Positions 56,333 to 64,000 of a stretch of 64,000 nucleotides of DNA are shown here, piece after piece. The translations under genes were made by a program, and so were the position numbers. The first letter of the stretch is position 1. Each line of letters begins with the position of its first letter. The notes below the pieces were generated by a model. That model did not search any database, was not told the origin of the DNA, and worked only from the letters and a program-made list of their open reading frames with translations. Source of the DNA: an uncultured Haliea sp. (GTDB taxonomy: Bacteria; Pseudomonadota; Gammaproteobacteria; Pseudomonadales; Halieaceae); assembly GCA_913061145.1 (NCBI GenBank), contig CAJXUQ010000012.1, forward strand, positions 47,532 to 111,531. Direction: 5' to 3'.

Positions 56333-58669
56333 ATGAGCAAGAGCATTTCCCAGCGTATCGCCGAAGAACTCGCCGTCAGCGAAAGCCAGATCAGCGCCGC
56401 CATCGGCCTGCTGGACGACGGCGCCACCGTGCCCTTCATCTCACGCTATCGGAAAGAGGTCACGGGCGGGCTGGATGACACGCAGATGCGCCACCTTGAT
56501 GAACGCCTGCGCTACCTGCGGGAACTGGACGAGCGCCGCGCAGCCATTCTCAAGTCGATTGCTGAACAGGACAAGCTCAGCCCGGCGCTGGAACAGGCAC
56601 TGCTGGAGGCCGACACCAAAAACCGGCTCGAAGACCTCTACCTGCCCTACAAACCCAAGCGCCGCACCAAGGCGCAGATTGCCCGGGAGGCGGGCCTGGA
56701 ACCGCTGGCAGAGGCACTGCTCGCGGATCCGCAGCAGAGCCCCGAGGCACTCGCCGAATCCTACCTGAACCCGGATCAGGGTATTGCCGATATCAAGGCG
56801 GCTCTCGACGGTGCGCGACAGATCCTGATGGAACGCTTTGCAGAGGATGCCGACCTGCTGGCGCGCCTGCGCAGCTTCCTGCTGGAGAACGCCCTGCTCG
56901 CTTCCCGCCTGGTGCCCGGCAAGGAAGCCGAGGGCGCCAAGTTCCGCGACTACTTCGAACACACAGAGCCGCTGGCAACGACGCCTTCGCACCGGGCACT
57001 GGCCATGTTCCGCGGACGCAATGAAGGTTTCCTGCAGCTCGACCTGCTGCTCGACCCGGAAGAAAAGCCGGGAGATGCACACCCCTGCGAAGCCATGATC
57101 GCGGATCACTGGTCGATTCGCGACGCCGGACGCGCCGCTGATCGCTGGCTGGCAGATACGGTGCGCTGGACCTGGCGGGTCAAACTGCTCAGCCACCTGC
57201 AGACCGATCTGCTCACGCAGCTGCGGGAGCGTGCCGAGCAGGAAGCGATTGGCGTCTTCGCCCGCAACCTGAAGGACCTGCTGCTGGCAGCACCCGCGGG
57301 AGCCCATGTCACGATCGGGCTCGATCCGGGTCTGCGCACCGGCGTGAAACTGGCCGTTGTTGATGCCACAGGCAAAGTGGTGGACCACGGCGCACTGTTT
57401 CCCCACCCGCCGCAAAAGCGCACGCGCGAGGCCAGCGCGGAACTGCTGCGGCTGATACAGAAGCATGGGGTCGAACTCATCGCCATCGGCAATGGTACCG
57501 CCAGCCGGGAAACTGACAAGTTCGTCGGCGACCTGCTGCAGGAACACCCCGAGCTGAACTGCCGCAAGGTCATGGTGAACGAATCCGGCGCCTCCATCTA
57601 CTCCGCTTCGGAGTTCGCTGCGCGGGAGTTCCCCGACCTCGACGTGACCATACGCGGCGCTGTGTCCATTGCCCGGCGCTTGCAGGACCCACTGGCCGAG
57701 CTGGTGAAAATCGACCCGAAATCCATCGGTGTCGGCCAGTACCAACATGACGTCAGCCAGGTCCAGCTGGCACGCCAGCTGGACGCCGTCGTCGAGGACT
57801 GTGTGAACGCCGTGGGGGTGGACGTGAATACAGCGTCGGTACCGCTGCTGGCGCGGGTATCGGGCCTGAACCAGAATCTGGCCAACAACATTGTGGCACT
57901 GCGCGACCAGGCCGGCAGCTTCGCCAGCCGCAGAGACCTCCTGCAGGTGCCGCGCTTCGGCGAGAAAACCTTTGAGCAGGCGGCGGGCTTCCTGCGCATC
58001 AACAACGGCTGCAACCCGCTTGATGCCTCCGCCGTACACCCCGAATCCTACCCGCTGGTCGAGCGCATTGCAGAGCGCCAGCAGCGATCCCTGTCCAGCC
58101 TGATTGGCGACTCCGCATTCCTGCGCAGCGTGCGGCCCGGCGACTACGTCACCGAACAGGTGGGCCTGCCCACGGTACTCGATATCCTCCGTGAACTGGA
58201 CAAACCGGGGCGCGATCCCCGTCCGGAGTTCCGCATGGCGAGCTTCCAGGACGGCGTCGAGAAGATCGCCGACCTGAGGCCAGACATGGTGCTGGAGGGC
58301 ACGGTGACCAACGTGACCAATTTCGGGGCCTTTGTGGATGTCGGCGTCCACCAGGACGGCCTCGTGCACATATCGGTTCTCGCTGACCGCTTCATCAAGG
58401 ATCCGCATGAGGTGGTAAAGGCCGGTGACGTGGTGAAAGTGAAAGTCATGGAAGTGGACCTGGAGCGCAAGCGCATTGCCCTGAGCATGCGCCTCAACGA
58501 CAAGGCGCAGGACGCTGCACGCCAACCGGGCGGGCGGCGGCAGGAACCGCGAGGCGCCGGGCCAAAATCAGCCGCGCGGGGCAACGCCACGCACAAGGCT
58601 GCCAGCAAGGGTGCAGAACCCTCGACGGCTCTCGCCGCGGCGTTTGCCAGGGCGCGCGGCGACCGCTAG
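56333..58669 (+). CDS. tex: Tex-family transcription accessory RNA-binding protein
   Basis: I start at 56333 ([20 protein letters not shown]); the track's longer ORF includes 104 residues antisense to sixA. The 778-residue protein has the Tex N-terminal helical region, an RNase H-like YqgF domain ([20 protein letters not shown]) and helix-hairpin-helix elements ([32 protein letters not shown]). A C-terminal S1 domain ([20 protein letters not shown]) and a basic tail follow. Tex binds nucleic acid and affects transcription. Confidence 0.95.
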   Translation: MSKSISQRIAEELAVSESQISAAIGLLDDGATVPFISRYRKEVTGGLDDTQMRHLDERLRYLRELDERRAAILKSIAEQDKLSPALEQALLEADTKNRLEDLYLPYKPKRRTKAQIAREAGLEPLAEALLADPQQSPEALAESYLNPDQGIADIKAALDGARQILMERFAEDADLLARLRSFLLENALLASRLVPGKEAEGAKFRDYFEHTEPLATTPSHRALAMFRGRNEGFLQLDLLLDPEEKPGDAHPCEAMIADHWSIRDAGRAADRWLADTVRWTWRVKLLSHLQTDLLTQLRERAEQEAIGVFARNLKDLLLAAPAGAHVTIGLDPGLRTGVKLAVVDATGKVVDHGALFPHPPQKRTREASAELLRLIQKHGVELIAIGNGTASRETDKFVGDLLQEHPELNCRKVMVNESGASIYSASEFAAREFPDLDVTIRGAVSIARRLQDPLAELVKIDPKSIGVGQYQHDVSQVQLARQLDAVVEDCVNAVGVDVNTASVPLLARVSGLNQNLANNIVALRDQAGSFASRRDLLQVPRFGEKTFEQAAGFLRINNGCNPLDASAVHPESYPLVERIAERQQRSLSSLIGDSAFLRSVRPGDYVTEQVGLPTVLDILRELDKPGRDPRPEFRMASFQDGVEKIADLRPDMVLEGTVTNVTNFGAFVDVGVHQDGLVHISVLADRFIKDPHEVVKAGDVVKVKVMEVDLERKRIALSMRLNDKAQDAARQPGGRRQEPRGAGPKSAARGNATHKAASKGAEPSTALAAAFARARGDR

Positions 58670-58671
58670 GG

Positions 58672-59679
58672 TCAGCGCGAAGCGGGCGTTGTCCAGCCCA
58701 GCTTGACCGCGTCGAGGGTGATGTCTGCCGGGGGCCCACTGCCCACTTCGGCGGCGAGCCAGGGCAACAACACGTACAGTAGGCCGGGGGTACCGTGCAG
58801 TAGCGGCAGCGCAATGAGCAGGGTATCACCGGCACTGTTGAGCAGTAGCGCATGATCGGTGCGCTGCGGCAGCGACGTGCTCACCATCGCGGACCACTCC
58901 AGCGTCACGCCCTGGCGCATCTGCCAGCGCAATTCCAGCGCCAGGTTGTTCAGCTCGGTGAACAGCTGCTGGCACAGCGCACGCTCATCCACCAACCGAC
59001 TGCCCGCGCGCTCCGCGGGCGGCGGGAATTCCACGCGCAATCCGCGCTGTGCACAGACATTGCCATCGCGCGTGAAACTCCACGTGGGCTCCGGCGTCTC
59101 TGCCGTGATGGGTATCGGTTCCTGTTTGGCGGCCTGCGGCGCCGTTGTTGGGGCCAACACGCGGGCACAGTCATTGCTTGCGCAGAACGCCGAGGCAATG
59201 CGCGCTTCCAGTACCCCCTGCTGGTCTCGGCGGGGGTGACTGAGCATAACGCTGGCAGCGCCCACCTGTATCGCCGGGTCCGCCAGCGGCGGCAACAGCA
59301 GCTGGACCGGCTTGTTTGCCTGCACCGCGCGCTGCAGGCGCAGCACCTCGCCCGCGTACTGTTCGACCGCGACCGCCCAGCCGAGAGGGCTGCGAGCGCC
59401 GGCTTCCCCATCTGCGGCCTGGCGCCGCGCCAGTGCCGCCTCCGCGAGCAGCACCTCGGCCAGTTCCATCAGCGCGATATCCGCAAACTGCTGCCGACCG
59501 GCGTCGTCAGCCGCCAGTTGCTCTACCAGACGCTGAAAACGGGAGGCTTCCATGACCGGCGTGGCGCCGGGCTCGGCCGCCATCCCCGCCATCCCCGCCA
59601 TCAGTAGCGAGGCGACCAACACTCGATACAATGACGGTACCAGGTAACGGTCGCGGCGGTTGGTTGAAGCTGCCCACAT
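58672..59679 (-). CDS. exported protein of unknown function
   Basis: The 335-residue product has an N-terminal hydrophobic stretch (YRVLVASLLMAGMAGMA) that looks like a signal peptide, though the start is unsure because no ribosome-binding site precedes the ATG. The rest is mixed, with a leucine-rich helical region (LMELAEVLLAEAALARRQA) and a hydrophobic later part (LLIALPLLHGTPGLLYVLLP). I do not recognise a family. It is convergent with tex. Confidence 0.6.
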   Translation of the reverse strand: MWAASTNRRDRYLVPSLYRVLVASLLMAGMAGMAAEPGATPVMEASRFQRLVEQLAADDAGRQQFADIALMELAEVLLAEAALARRQAADGEAGARSPLGWAVAVEQYAGEVLRLQRAVQANKPVQLLLPPLADPAIQVGAASVMLSHPRRDQQGVLEARIASAFCASNDCARVLAPTTAPQAAKQEPIPITAETPEPTWSFTRDGNVCAQRGLRVEFPPPAERAGSRLVDERALCQQLFTELNNLALELRWQMRQGVTLEWSAMVSTSLPQRTDHALLLNSAGDTLLIALPLLHGTPGLLYVLLPWLAAEVGSGPPADITLDAVKLGWTTPASR

Positions 59680-59702
59680 ACGCGGTCGACGCAGGAAAGG
59701 TA

Positions 59703-60140
59703 TTATTCGTCTCCCCGCCTGACGGGACGGCGCTGGGCTTTGAGGGTGCCGCGCTGCTGCTTCTTATCCAGCCGCTTGCGTCTAGAGGCGAGGGTGGGCC
59801 TCGTCGGCCTGCGCGCTTTGCGCGGACGGCAGCACTCGGCGATCAACTCGGCAAGGCGCACCAGGGCGTCCTCCCGATTTTTCGCCTGACTGCGGAAACG
59901 CTGCGCCTTGATGGTAACGACCCCTTCTTCCGAAATACGGCTGTCCCGACGGGCAAGCAACGCGGCAATACAGTTTTCGGGGAGGGAAGACGCCACAGCA
60001 TTGAAACGCAGGTGTATGGCGGTGGAGACCTTGTTCACGTTCTGCCCCCCGGCACCCTGTGCCCGAATCGCATGCAGTTCAACCTCATCCAGCGGCACGG
60101 CCAGCGTTGCGCTGATCTGCAGTGTGTCCTGTTCTGCCAT
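59703..60140 (-). CDS. arfB: alternative ribosome-rescue factor / peptidyl-tRNA hydrolase ArfB
   Basis: ArfB (YaeJ) frees ribosomes stalled without a stop codon. The 145-residue protein carries the catalytic GGQ in RAQGAGGQNVNKVSTAIHL near residue 25 and a basic C-terminal tail (RKARRPTRPTLASRRKR) that enters the empty mRNA channel. I prefer the ATG at 60140, with GAGGTG nine bases upstream, over the GTG twelve bases before. Confidence 0.93.
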   Translation of the reverse strand: MAEQDTLQISATLAVPLDEVELHAIRAQGAGGQNVNKVSTAIHLRFNAVASSLPENCIAALLARRDSRISEEGVVTIKAQRFRSQAKNREDALVRLAELIAECCRPRKARRPTRPTLASRRKRLDKKQQRGTLKAQRRPVRRGDE

Positions 60141-60212
60141 GCAGTGTCGCACCTCGAATGTAGCGGTTCACGCGGCGAGCTGCCGGGGCGTGCTGCGCTG
60201 TGGGTGGCGCGC

Positions 60213-60431
60213 CTAGCGGTCCTGGAACCAGGCGACAAACTCATCAAACTCGACCACGCCGCTGCCGTCGCTGTCGATGGCCTGGAACCCGACCTGTGGG
60301 TCCTCCCCGGGCTCGAGAGCATCCAGGCCTTCCAGCAATGCCGCAAACTCCTTCAACTCAATTTTACCGTCGCCATTGCGGTCAAAATGATCAAAGTTTT
60401 CCCGCAGTTCCTGCTCTGACACGTCGGACAT
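60213..60431 (-). CDS. small EF-hand calcium-binding protein
   Basis: The 72-residue protein consists of two EF-hands: loop 1 DRNGDGKIELKEF and loop 2 DSDGSGVVEFDEF, with all the usual acidic ligand positions. It has no signal peptide, so it is probably a cytosolic calmodulin-like protein. Bacterial roles are mostly unknown. It is divergent from feoA. Confidence 0.88.
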   Translation of the reverse strand: MSDVSEQELRENFDHFDRNGDGKIELKEFAALLEGLDALEPGEDPQVGFQAIDSDGSGVVEFDEFVAWFQDR

Positions 60432-60529
60432 TTTTTAACTCCTCACAAGTGCACCAGGGTGACAGTAAACACGTGGCTACGCTCCCGGCCAACCGCCAGT
60501 CTCTGGCACCGGTTCGCCAACACGTGGAG

Positions 60530-60535
60530 TATAAT
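60530..60535 (+). promoter_or_regulatory. candidate -10 box (TATAAT) before feoA
   Basis: A perfect TATAAT lies about 129 bases before the chosen feoA start, with only a weak -35 at the right distance. No clear Fur box was seen in this 227-base divergent gap. Confidence 0.35.
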
Positions 60536-60658
60536 GGAGTAGCCCGCACATGATACCCGGCCCGTCGCCGAGGAAAACCCTTCCAAATGGGAATCGTTCG
60601 CGTTATGGTGCGCGCACAGATCGCGACAACCACTCCCCACACTCGGGTGACACCGCCA

Positions 60659-60925
60659 ATGAAGAAAACGCAGCCCTCGGGGGCGCCGAAAACGCTGTGG
60701 TCACTGCGCCGCGGGGAACACTGTGCCATCGCCGGCTATGACGATCTGCTGGCAGAGGCCTACAAGGTACGCCTTATGGAGTTTGGCTTCTACCCCGGCG
60801 AAACGGTGTCCTGCCTGCAGTCCCCGGGGTTCGGTGCCCCCAAGGTCTACCGCGTCAACAACACCATTTATTCGCTGGATGACGAGATTGCGGATCACAT
60901 TCTTGTAGAGAGTACCGGGCTGTGA
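60659..60925 (+). CDS. feoA: FeoA family protein
   Basis: FeoA is a small SH3-like protein that helps the FeoB ferrous iron transporter. The domain is seen in LWSLRRGEHCAIAGYDD, YKVRLMEFGFYPGETV and YRVNNTIYSLDDEIADHI. I choose the ATG at 60659 (88 residues), a typical length; 60587 is an alternative in the same frame that adds 24 residues. The stop overlaps the feoB GTG by four bases. Confidence 0.85.
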   Translation: MKKTQPSGAPKTLWSLRRGEHCAIAGYDDLLAEAYKVRLMEFGFYPGETVSCLQSPGFGAPKVYRVNNTIYSLDDEIADHILVESTGL

Positions 60926-62754
60926 CCAAGGTCCTGCTGATCGGCAGCCCCAACTCGGGCAAGAGCATGCTGTTCAACCGCCTCACCGGGTTGTCGCAGA
61001 AGGTTGCAAACTTCCCTGGCATAACCGTCGATGTCGCCAGTGGCAAGTTGCAGGGTATGGACGATGTGCACCTGGTCGACTTTCCCGGTACCTACTCCCT
61101 GAAAGCGATTTCAGCAGAGGAAAAGGTGGCGGTGGCCCAGTTCGAAAAGGCCCTCGCTGATGCCGACGTCGAGCATGTACTGTGCCTGATCGATGCCACG
61201 CGGCTGGAAAAAAGCCTCTTTTTCACGCTGCAGGTTATCCGTGAGTGCGAATTGCACGACAAGCCGGTCACCGTGCTGGCCAACATGATCGATGTGCTGG
61301 AAGCGAACAATCTGAGCATTGACCTGCCGGCGCTGGAGACTGCAATCCACACCCGGGTGCTGCCGATTTCGGCACGTTCCGGCAAGGGGCTGGCGGAGAT
61401 CTCCGAGCACATCAGGGCCACCCGCACGGCAGACAGGCCGCGGCAGCGACCACACCTCACGGGCACACCGGACGAGCTTCTCAGGGGCACCGCGCACCAG
61501 CTGGCGCAACGCCTTGGGCCGCGCGGTGATGTGCTGGTACGCACACAGAATCGACTGGATGCTTTCTTCCTCCACTCCCTGACCGGAGGTGTTGCGTTCT
61601 TCGGGATCATGTACCTGCTGTTCCAGTCGATCTTCACCTGGTCGACACCGGCCATGGATGCCATCGAGGGTTCGCTGGCGTGGATTGCCGACAGGATCGT
61701 ACCGCTCATCGGCAGTCAGGTGCTGCAGGATTTTACCGCCGACGCGCTGTTCAGCGGCATCGGGGCATTTCTTGTCTTCGTACCGCAGATTTTTGTGCTG
61801 ACGTTTGTGATTGGCCTGCTGGAGGATTCCGGCTACATGGCGCGGGCCACGCTGATCTGTCACAAGCCGCTGCGCTACTTCGGGCTGACCGGCAAGAGCT
61901 TTGTGCCCATGCTGTCCGGCGTCGCCTGCGCCATTCCGGGCATCTATGCGGCCCGGGCGGTGGACTCGCCGCGGAAGCGCCTGCTCACCTACATGGCCAT
62001 ACCGCTGATGCCGTGTTCGGCCCGCCTCCCCGTCTATGCCCTGCTGATCGCCGCCTTTATACCGGGTGACACGTTCCTCGGTGGCCTGGTGGGATGGCAG
62101 GGGCTGGCCATGTTCGGTATCTATTTCTTCGGCATGCTGATGGCGCTGATTATCACCGGCGTGGTATCCCGTGCACGAAAAGACCAGTTCGACGACCTGC
62201 CCTTCGTCCTCGAGCTGCCCCCTTACCGCTTACCGGGGGTCAAGCCGCTGCTGCGCAACGCCTTCAATCGCGCGAAGCACTTTGTGGTCAAGGCTGGCAA
62301 AATCATCTTTACGGTGACACTCGTGGTCTGGGTGCTGGGTTACTTCCCCAATTTTGGCGCCGACCTCGGTCAATCCTGGCTGGGCCACCTGGGCCGGTTG
62401 ATCGAGCCGCTGTTTGCGCCCCTGGGCCTCGACTGGCGCTACGGCGTGGCCATCCTGACCTCCTTCCTGGCACGCGAGGTGTTTGTTGGCACACTGGGCA
62501 CCATTTTCGGTATTGAGGGTGCCGAGGAAAACATGGTGCCCCTGGTCGAGCAGATCCAGAACAGTGATCTCACCGTCGCTTCGGGCCTGGCCCTGTTGGT
62601 GTTTTTCGCCATTGCCCTGCAATGCGTGTCGACAATGGCTATCCTGTCGAAAGAGGCGCGCTCCGGCACCCTGGCATTGAAAATGTTTGGCGCGTACTTC
62701 GTGCTGGCCTACGTGGCGGCCTTCCTGGTCTATCAGGTCGCCACGCTGTTCTAG
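60922..62754 (+). CDS. feoB: ferrous iron transporter FeoB
   Basis: The 610-residue protein has an N-terminal G domain (P-loop GSPNSGKSMLFN, DFPGTYSL, ANMIDVLE) and a membrane domain with two gate regions (VPMLSGVACAIPGIYAAR, LPVYALLIAAFIP). It is shorter than the 773-residue E. coli FeoB, as in several FeoB forms that lack FeoC. GTG start, coupled to feoA by a GTGA overlap. It imports ferrous iron at the inner membrane. Confidence 0.95.
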   Translation: MTKVLLIGSPNSGKSMLFNRLTGLSQKVANFPGITVDVASGKLQGMDDVHLVDFPGTYSLKAISAEEKVAVAQFEKALADADVEHVLCLIDATRLEKSLFFTLQVIRECELHDKPVTVLANMIDVLEANNLSIDLPALETAIHTRVLPISARSGKGLAEISEHIRATRTADRPRQRPHLTGTPDELLRGTAHQLAQRLGPRGDVLVRTQNRLDAFFLHSLTGGVAFFGIMYLLFQSIFTWSTPAMDAIEGSLAWIADRIVPLIGSQVLQDFTADALFSGIGAFLVFVPQIFVLTFVIGLLEDSGYMARATLICHKPLRYFGLTGKSFVPMLSGVACAIPGIYAARAVDSPRKRLLTYMAIPLMPCSARLPVYALLIAAFIPGDTFLGGLVGWQGLAMFGIYFFGMLMALIITGVVSRARKDQFDDLPFVLELPPYRLPGVKPLLRNAFNRAKHFVVKAGKIIFTVTLVVWVLGYFPNFGADLGQSWLGHLGRLIEPLFAPLGLDWRYGVAILTSFLAREVFVGTLGTIFGIEGAEENMVPLVEQIQNSDLTVASGLALLVFFAIALQCVSTMAILSKEARSGTLALKMFGAYFVLAYVAAFLVYQVATLF

Positions 62755-62758
62755 GGAA

Positions 62759-63862
62759 TCAGAAGGTGTAGGTGACAGCGGCGAAGCCCTTGATCACCTG
62801 ATCGGTATCGACAATCGGGCTGTCTGTGATGTCGCTACCGAGCTGTTCCAGCGCTACATTGAACACCGCGCGCCAGTTTTCTGTGAATTCATAGAACACG
62901 CCCAGCCCCACTTCAGCGGTGAAGGTGTCGCTGAGGTGATAGGCCGGCCGACTTGCCGTGGCCGCAGCAGCCGGCACACCGAAATCGTGATTGGCCAAGG
63001 CACCGCTGATCCAGTTTACCCCTATACCCGGTGTGAGACGCAAATTCCCGAACTGGAAGCCGCGCGACAGGCGCGCGACAACGGTCCCGCCTCCGATCTG
63101 GTCAAGCAGGTCGTGCTCGTAACCCAGATCCAGGGTGAAGCCGCTGGCGCTCTCGTATACCAGCGCGAGGCCTCCCATCAGGGTACTCTCGCGATCGCCC
63201 AGACCGTCGAGTGCAGGACTGTCACTTTCCTCATAGGCGCCCACACGGTAGGACCCTGTCAATGCCAGCCGCAGGTCATCACTGCCCCACACGCCGTAGC
63301 GCAGGCTCGGCCCAACCCACTGCAGGCGCTCGCCGAAATAGGTCACTGCGGGGACCGGCTGAATAACGTTGGTATCGGAGCCGACATAGGGACTGCTGCG
63401 GCCAATAGCGCCCAGACCTACGCCCCACTGGCCGGTTTCGCCCAGTACCGCAAAGAGGGCGATGTCCAGGTCAATCCGGCTGCCCGGCTGCGCGGTGAAC
63501 GCAGCTCGCTGAAAACTCGGCGGTCCTTTGGGTTGGTAGTTGTTCGACAGGCCAAGCGGCTCGCGGGGAATACCAATAAAGTTCCGATCCAGCGCCCGGT
63601 TGTTGTTTTCATCAAGGTAAACCAGTACCGCAATGTCGCCCGACGGCGCATCGGGAATGTGGTATTGCTGCCCGGCGCGGATCTCATACTGCAGCTCCCG
63701 CGCGGGCCGGCGGAACACACCGAAAGCATTGGGATCATCGTACACCTGCAGGACCAGGGTCCCCGTCTCAGGCAGATTACGGACCTGCACGACGATTTCA
63801 CTGGCCCCCGCCGTCGAGGCACCCAACAGGAACAGCAGTAGCAGGTGTCGAGGGTATCGCAT
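62759..63862 (-). CDS. DUF2141-MipA/OmpV fusion outer-membrane protein
   Basis: I start at 63862 (MRYPRHLLLLFLLGASTAGA), a good signal peptide, giving 367 residues. The ORF start at 63970 lies inside sequencing adapter. The N-terminal third is a DUF2141-like beta domain (IVVQVRNLPETGTLVLQVYD, VLVYLDENNNRALDRNFIG). The rest is a MipA/OmpV-type barrel ending in ...VTYTF, the terminal phenylalanine expected for an outer-membrane barrel. A Fur box lies 29 bases upstream, so iron control is likely. Confidence 0.85.
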   Translation of the reverse strand: MRYPRHLLLLFLLGASTAGASEIVVQVRNLPETGTLVLQVYDDPNAFGVFRRPARELQYEIRAGQQYHIPDAPSGDIAVLVYLDENNNRALDRNFIGIPREPLGLSNNYQPKGPPSFQRAAFTAQPGSRIDLDIALFAVLGETGQWGVGLGAIGRSSPYVGSDTNVIQPVPAVTYFGERLQWVGPSLRYGVWGSDDLRLALTGSYRVGAYEESDSPALDGLGDRESTLMGGLALVYESASGFTLDLGYEHDLLDQIGGGTVVARLSRGFQFGNLRLTPGIGVNWISGALANHDFGVPAAAATASRPAYHLSDTFTAEVGLGVFYEFTENWRAVFNVALEQLGSDITDSPIVDTDQVIKGFAAVTYTF

Positions 63863-63890
63863 TGTGGCGTCTGGCTCCGCAACGAAGAAA

Positions 63891-63907
63891 GCGATAATCA
63901 TTATCGC
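63891..63907. promoter_or_regulatory. Fur box upstream of the MipA/OmpV-type gene
   Basis: GCGATAATCATTATCGC is a perfect 17-base palindrome. It matches 13 of 15 positions of the 7-1-7 Fur consensus TGATAATnATTATCA. It lies 29 bases before the start of the outer-membrane protein gene and near feoAB. Confidence 0.8.
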
Positions 63908-63953
63908 CGGGGCCGCGCCCTGGATAACAGCGATTTTCCGCGCATTCCTGCGC

Positions 63954-64000
63954 CTGTCTCTTATACACATCTGACGCTGCCGACGACTCCTTACGTGTAG
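63954..64000 (+). other. Nextera/Tn5 sequencing adapter left in the assembly
   Basis: The last 47 bases are CTGTCTCTTATACACATCT (Tn5 mosaic end), GACGCTGCCGACGA (Nextera read adapter), an eight-base index CTCCTTAC, and GTGTAG, the start of the flow-cell primer. This is not genomic DNA. Peptides such as MCIRDR and SLIHI in the ORF track come from it. Confidence 0.98.

Noticed and set aside
56441-58525. 694-residue minus-strand ORF
   Set aside because: It lies wholly antisense to tex and has no recognisable domains.
63863-63970. N-terminal extension MCIRDRRRNARK of the MipA/OmpV protein
   Set aside because: MCIRDR comes from the Nextera adapter; a signal peptide starts at 63862.

Overview
The window is about 64 kb of GC-rich, very gene-dense chromosome from a gammaproteobacterium. 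Gene order (nnrD-tsaE-amiB-mutL-miaA-hfq-hflX-hflK-hflC-DUF2065-hisZ-purA, with queG, orn, rsgA and psd beside it) and the style of the proteins point to a marine lineage of the Cellvibrionales/Halieaceae kind. That assignment is inference, not a database result. I see no rRNA, tRNA, CRISPR array, insertion sequence or prophage. No gap between genes exceeds about 265 bases. The right edge is not genomic: the last 47 bases are a Nextera/Tn5 sequencing adapter with an index, so the window ends at an assembly contig end.

Region 1 (1-12.8 kb, minus strand) is the conserved housekeeping block: NAD(P)HX repair, tRNA modification (tsaE, miaA), cell-wall amidase, mismatch repair, Hfq, HflX and the HflKC complex. 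A terminator separates these from the DUF2065-hisZ-purA genes. Region 2 (12.9-35.9 kb) is mixed housekeeping and metabolism: queG, orn, rsgA, psd, a PhoH-like PIN/ATPase, RNase II, asnS, a SYLF protein with an SDR, cysH, a nitronate-monooxygenase-like enzyme, an orphan ParA, an iron alcohol dehydrogenase, an FKBP isomerase, a NUDIX enzyme, cinA, pdxH, ggt and a thioesterase.

Region 3 (36.1-50.4 kb, plus strand) is the most interesting part. Thirteen tightly packed or overlapping genes form one apparent operon behind a recognisable sigma70-like promoter. They encode TPR and PEGA membrane proteins, a PEGA-SUMF1 fusion, a MotA/TolQ/ExbB-type channel, an actin/Hsp70-like protein with an FHA-like tail, two VWA proteins whose N-termini resemble ExbD/TolR, four lipoproteins, a small exported protein and an M48 protease lipoprotein. 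I read this as a candidate undescribed ion-driven envelope machine in which paired VWA proteins replace the usual ExbD/MotB stator partner.

Region 4 (50.4-64 kb) holds an MBL hydrolase, an SLC1-type symporter, a Kazal-like lipoprotein, and a quinone/redox-response module (pirin, a YhaJ-like LysR regulator and the glutathionyl-hydroquinone reductase yqjG, with shared operator-like half-sites). It continues with sixA, tex, arfB, an EF-hand protein, feoAB, and a DUF2141-MipA/OmpV outer-membrane protein preceded by a near-perfect Fur box. The last genes together form an iron-linked corner of the window.
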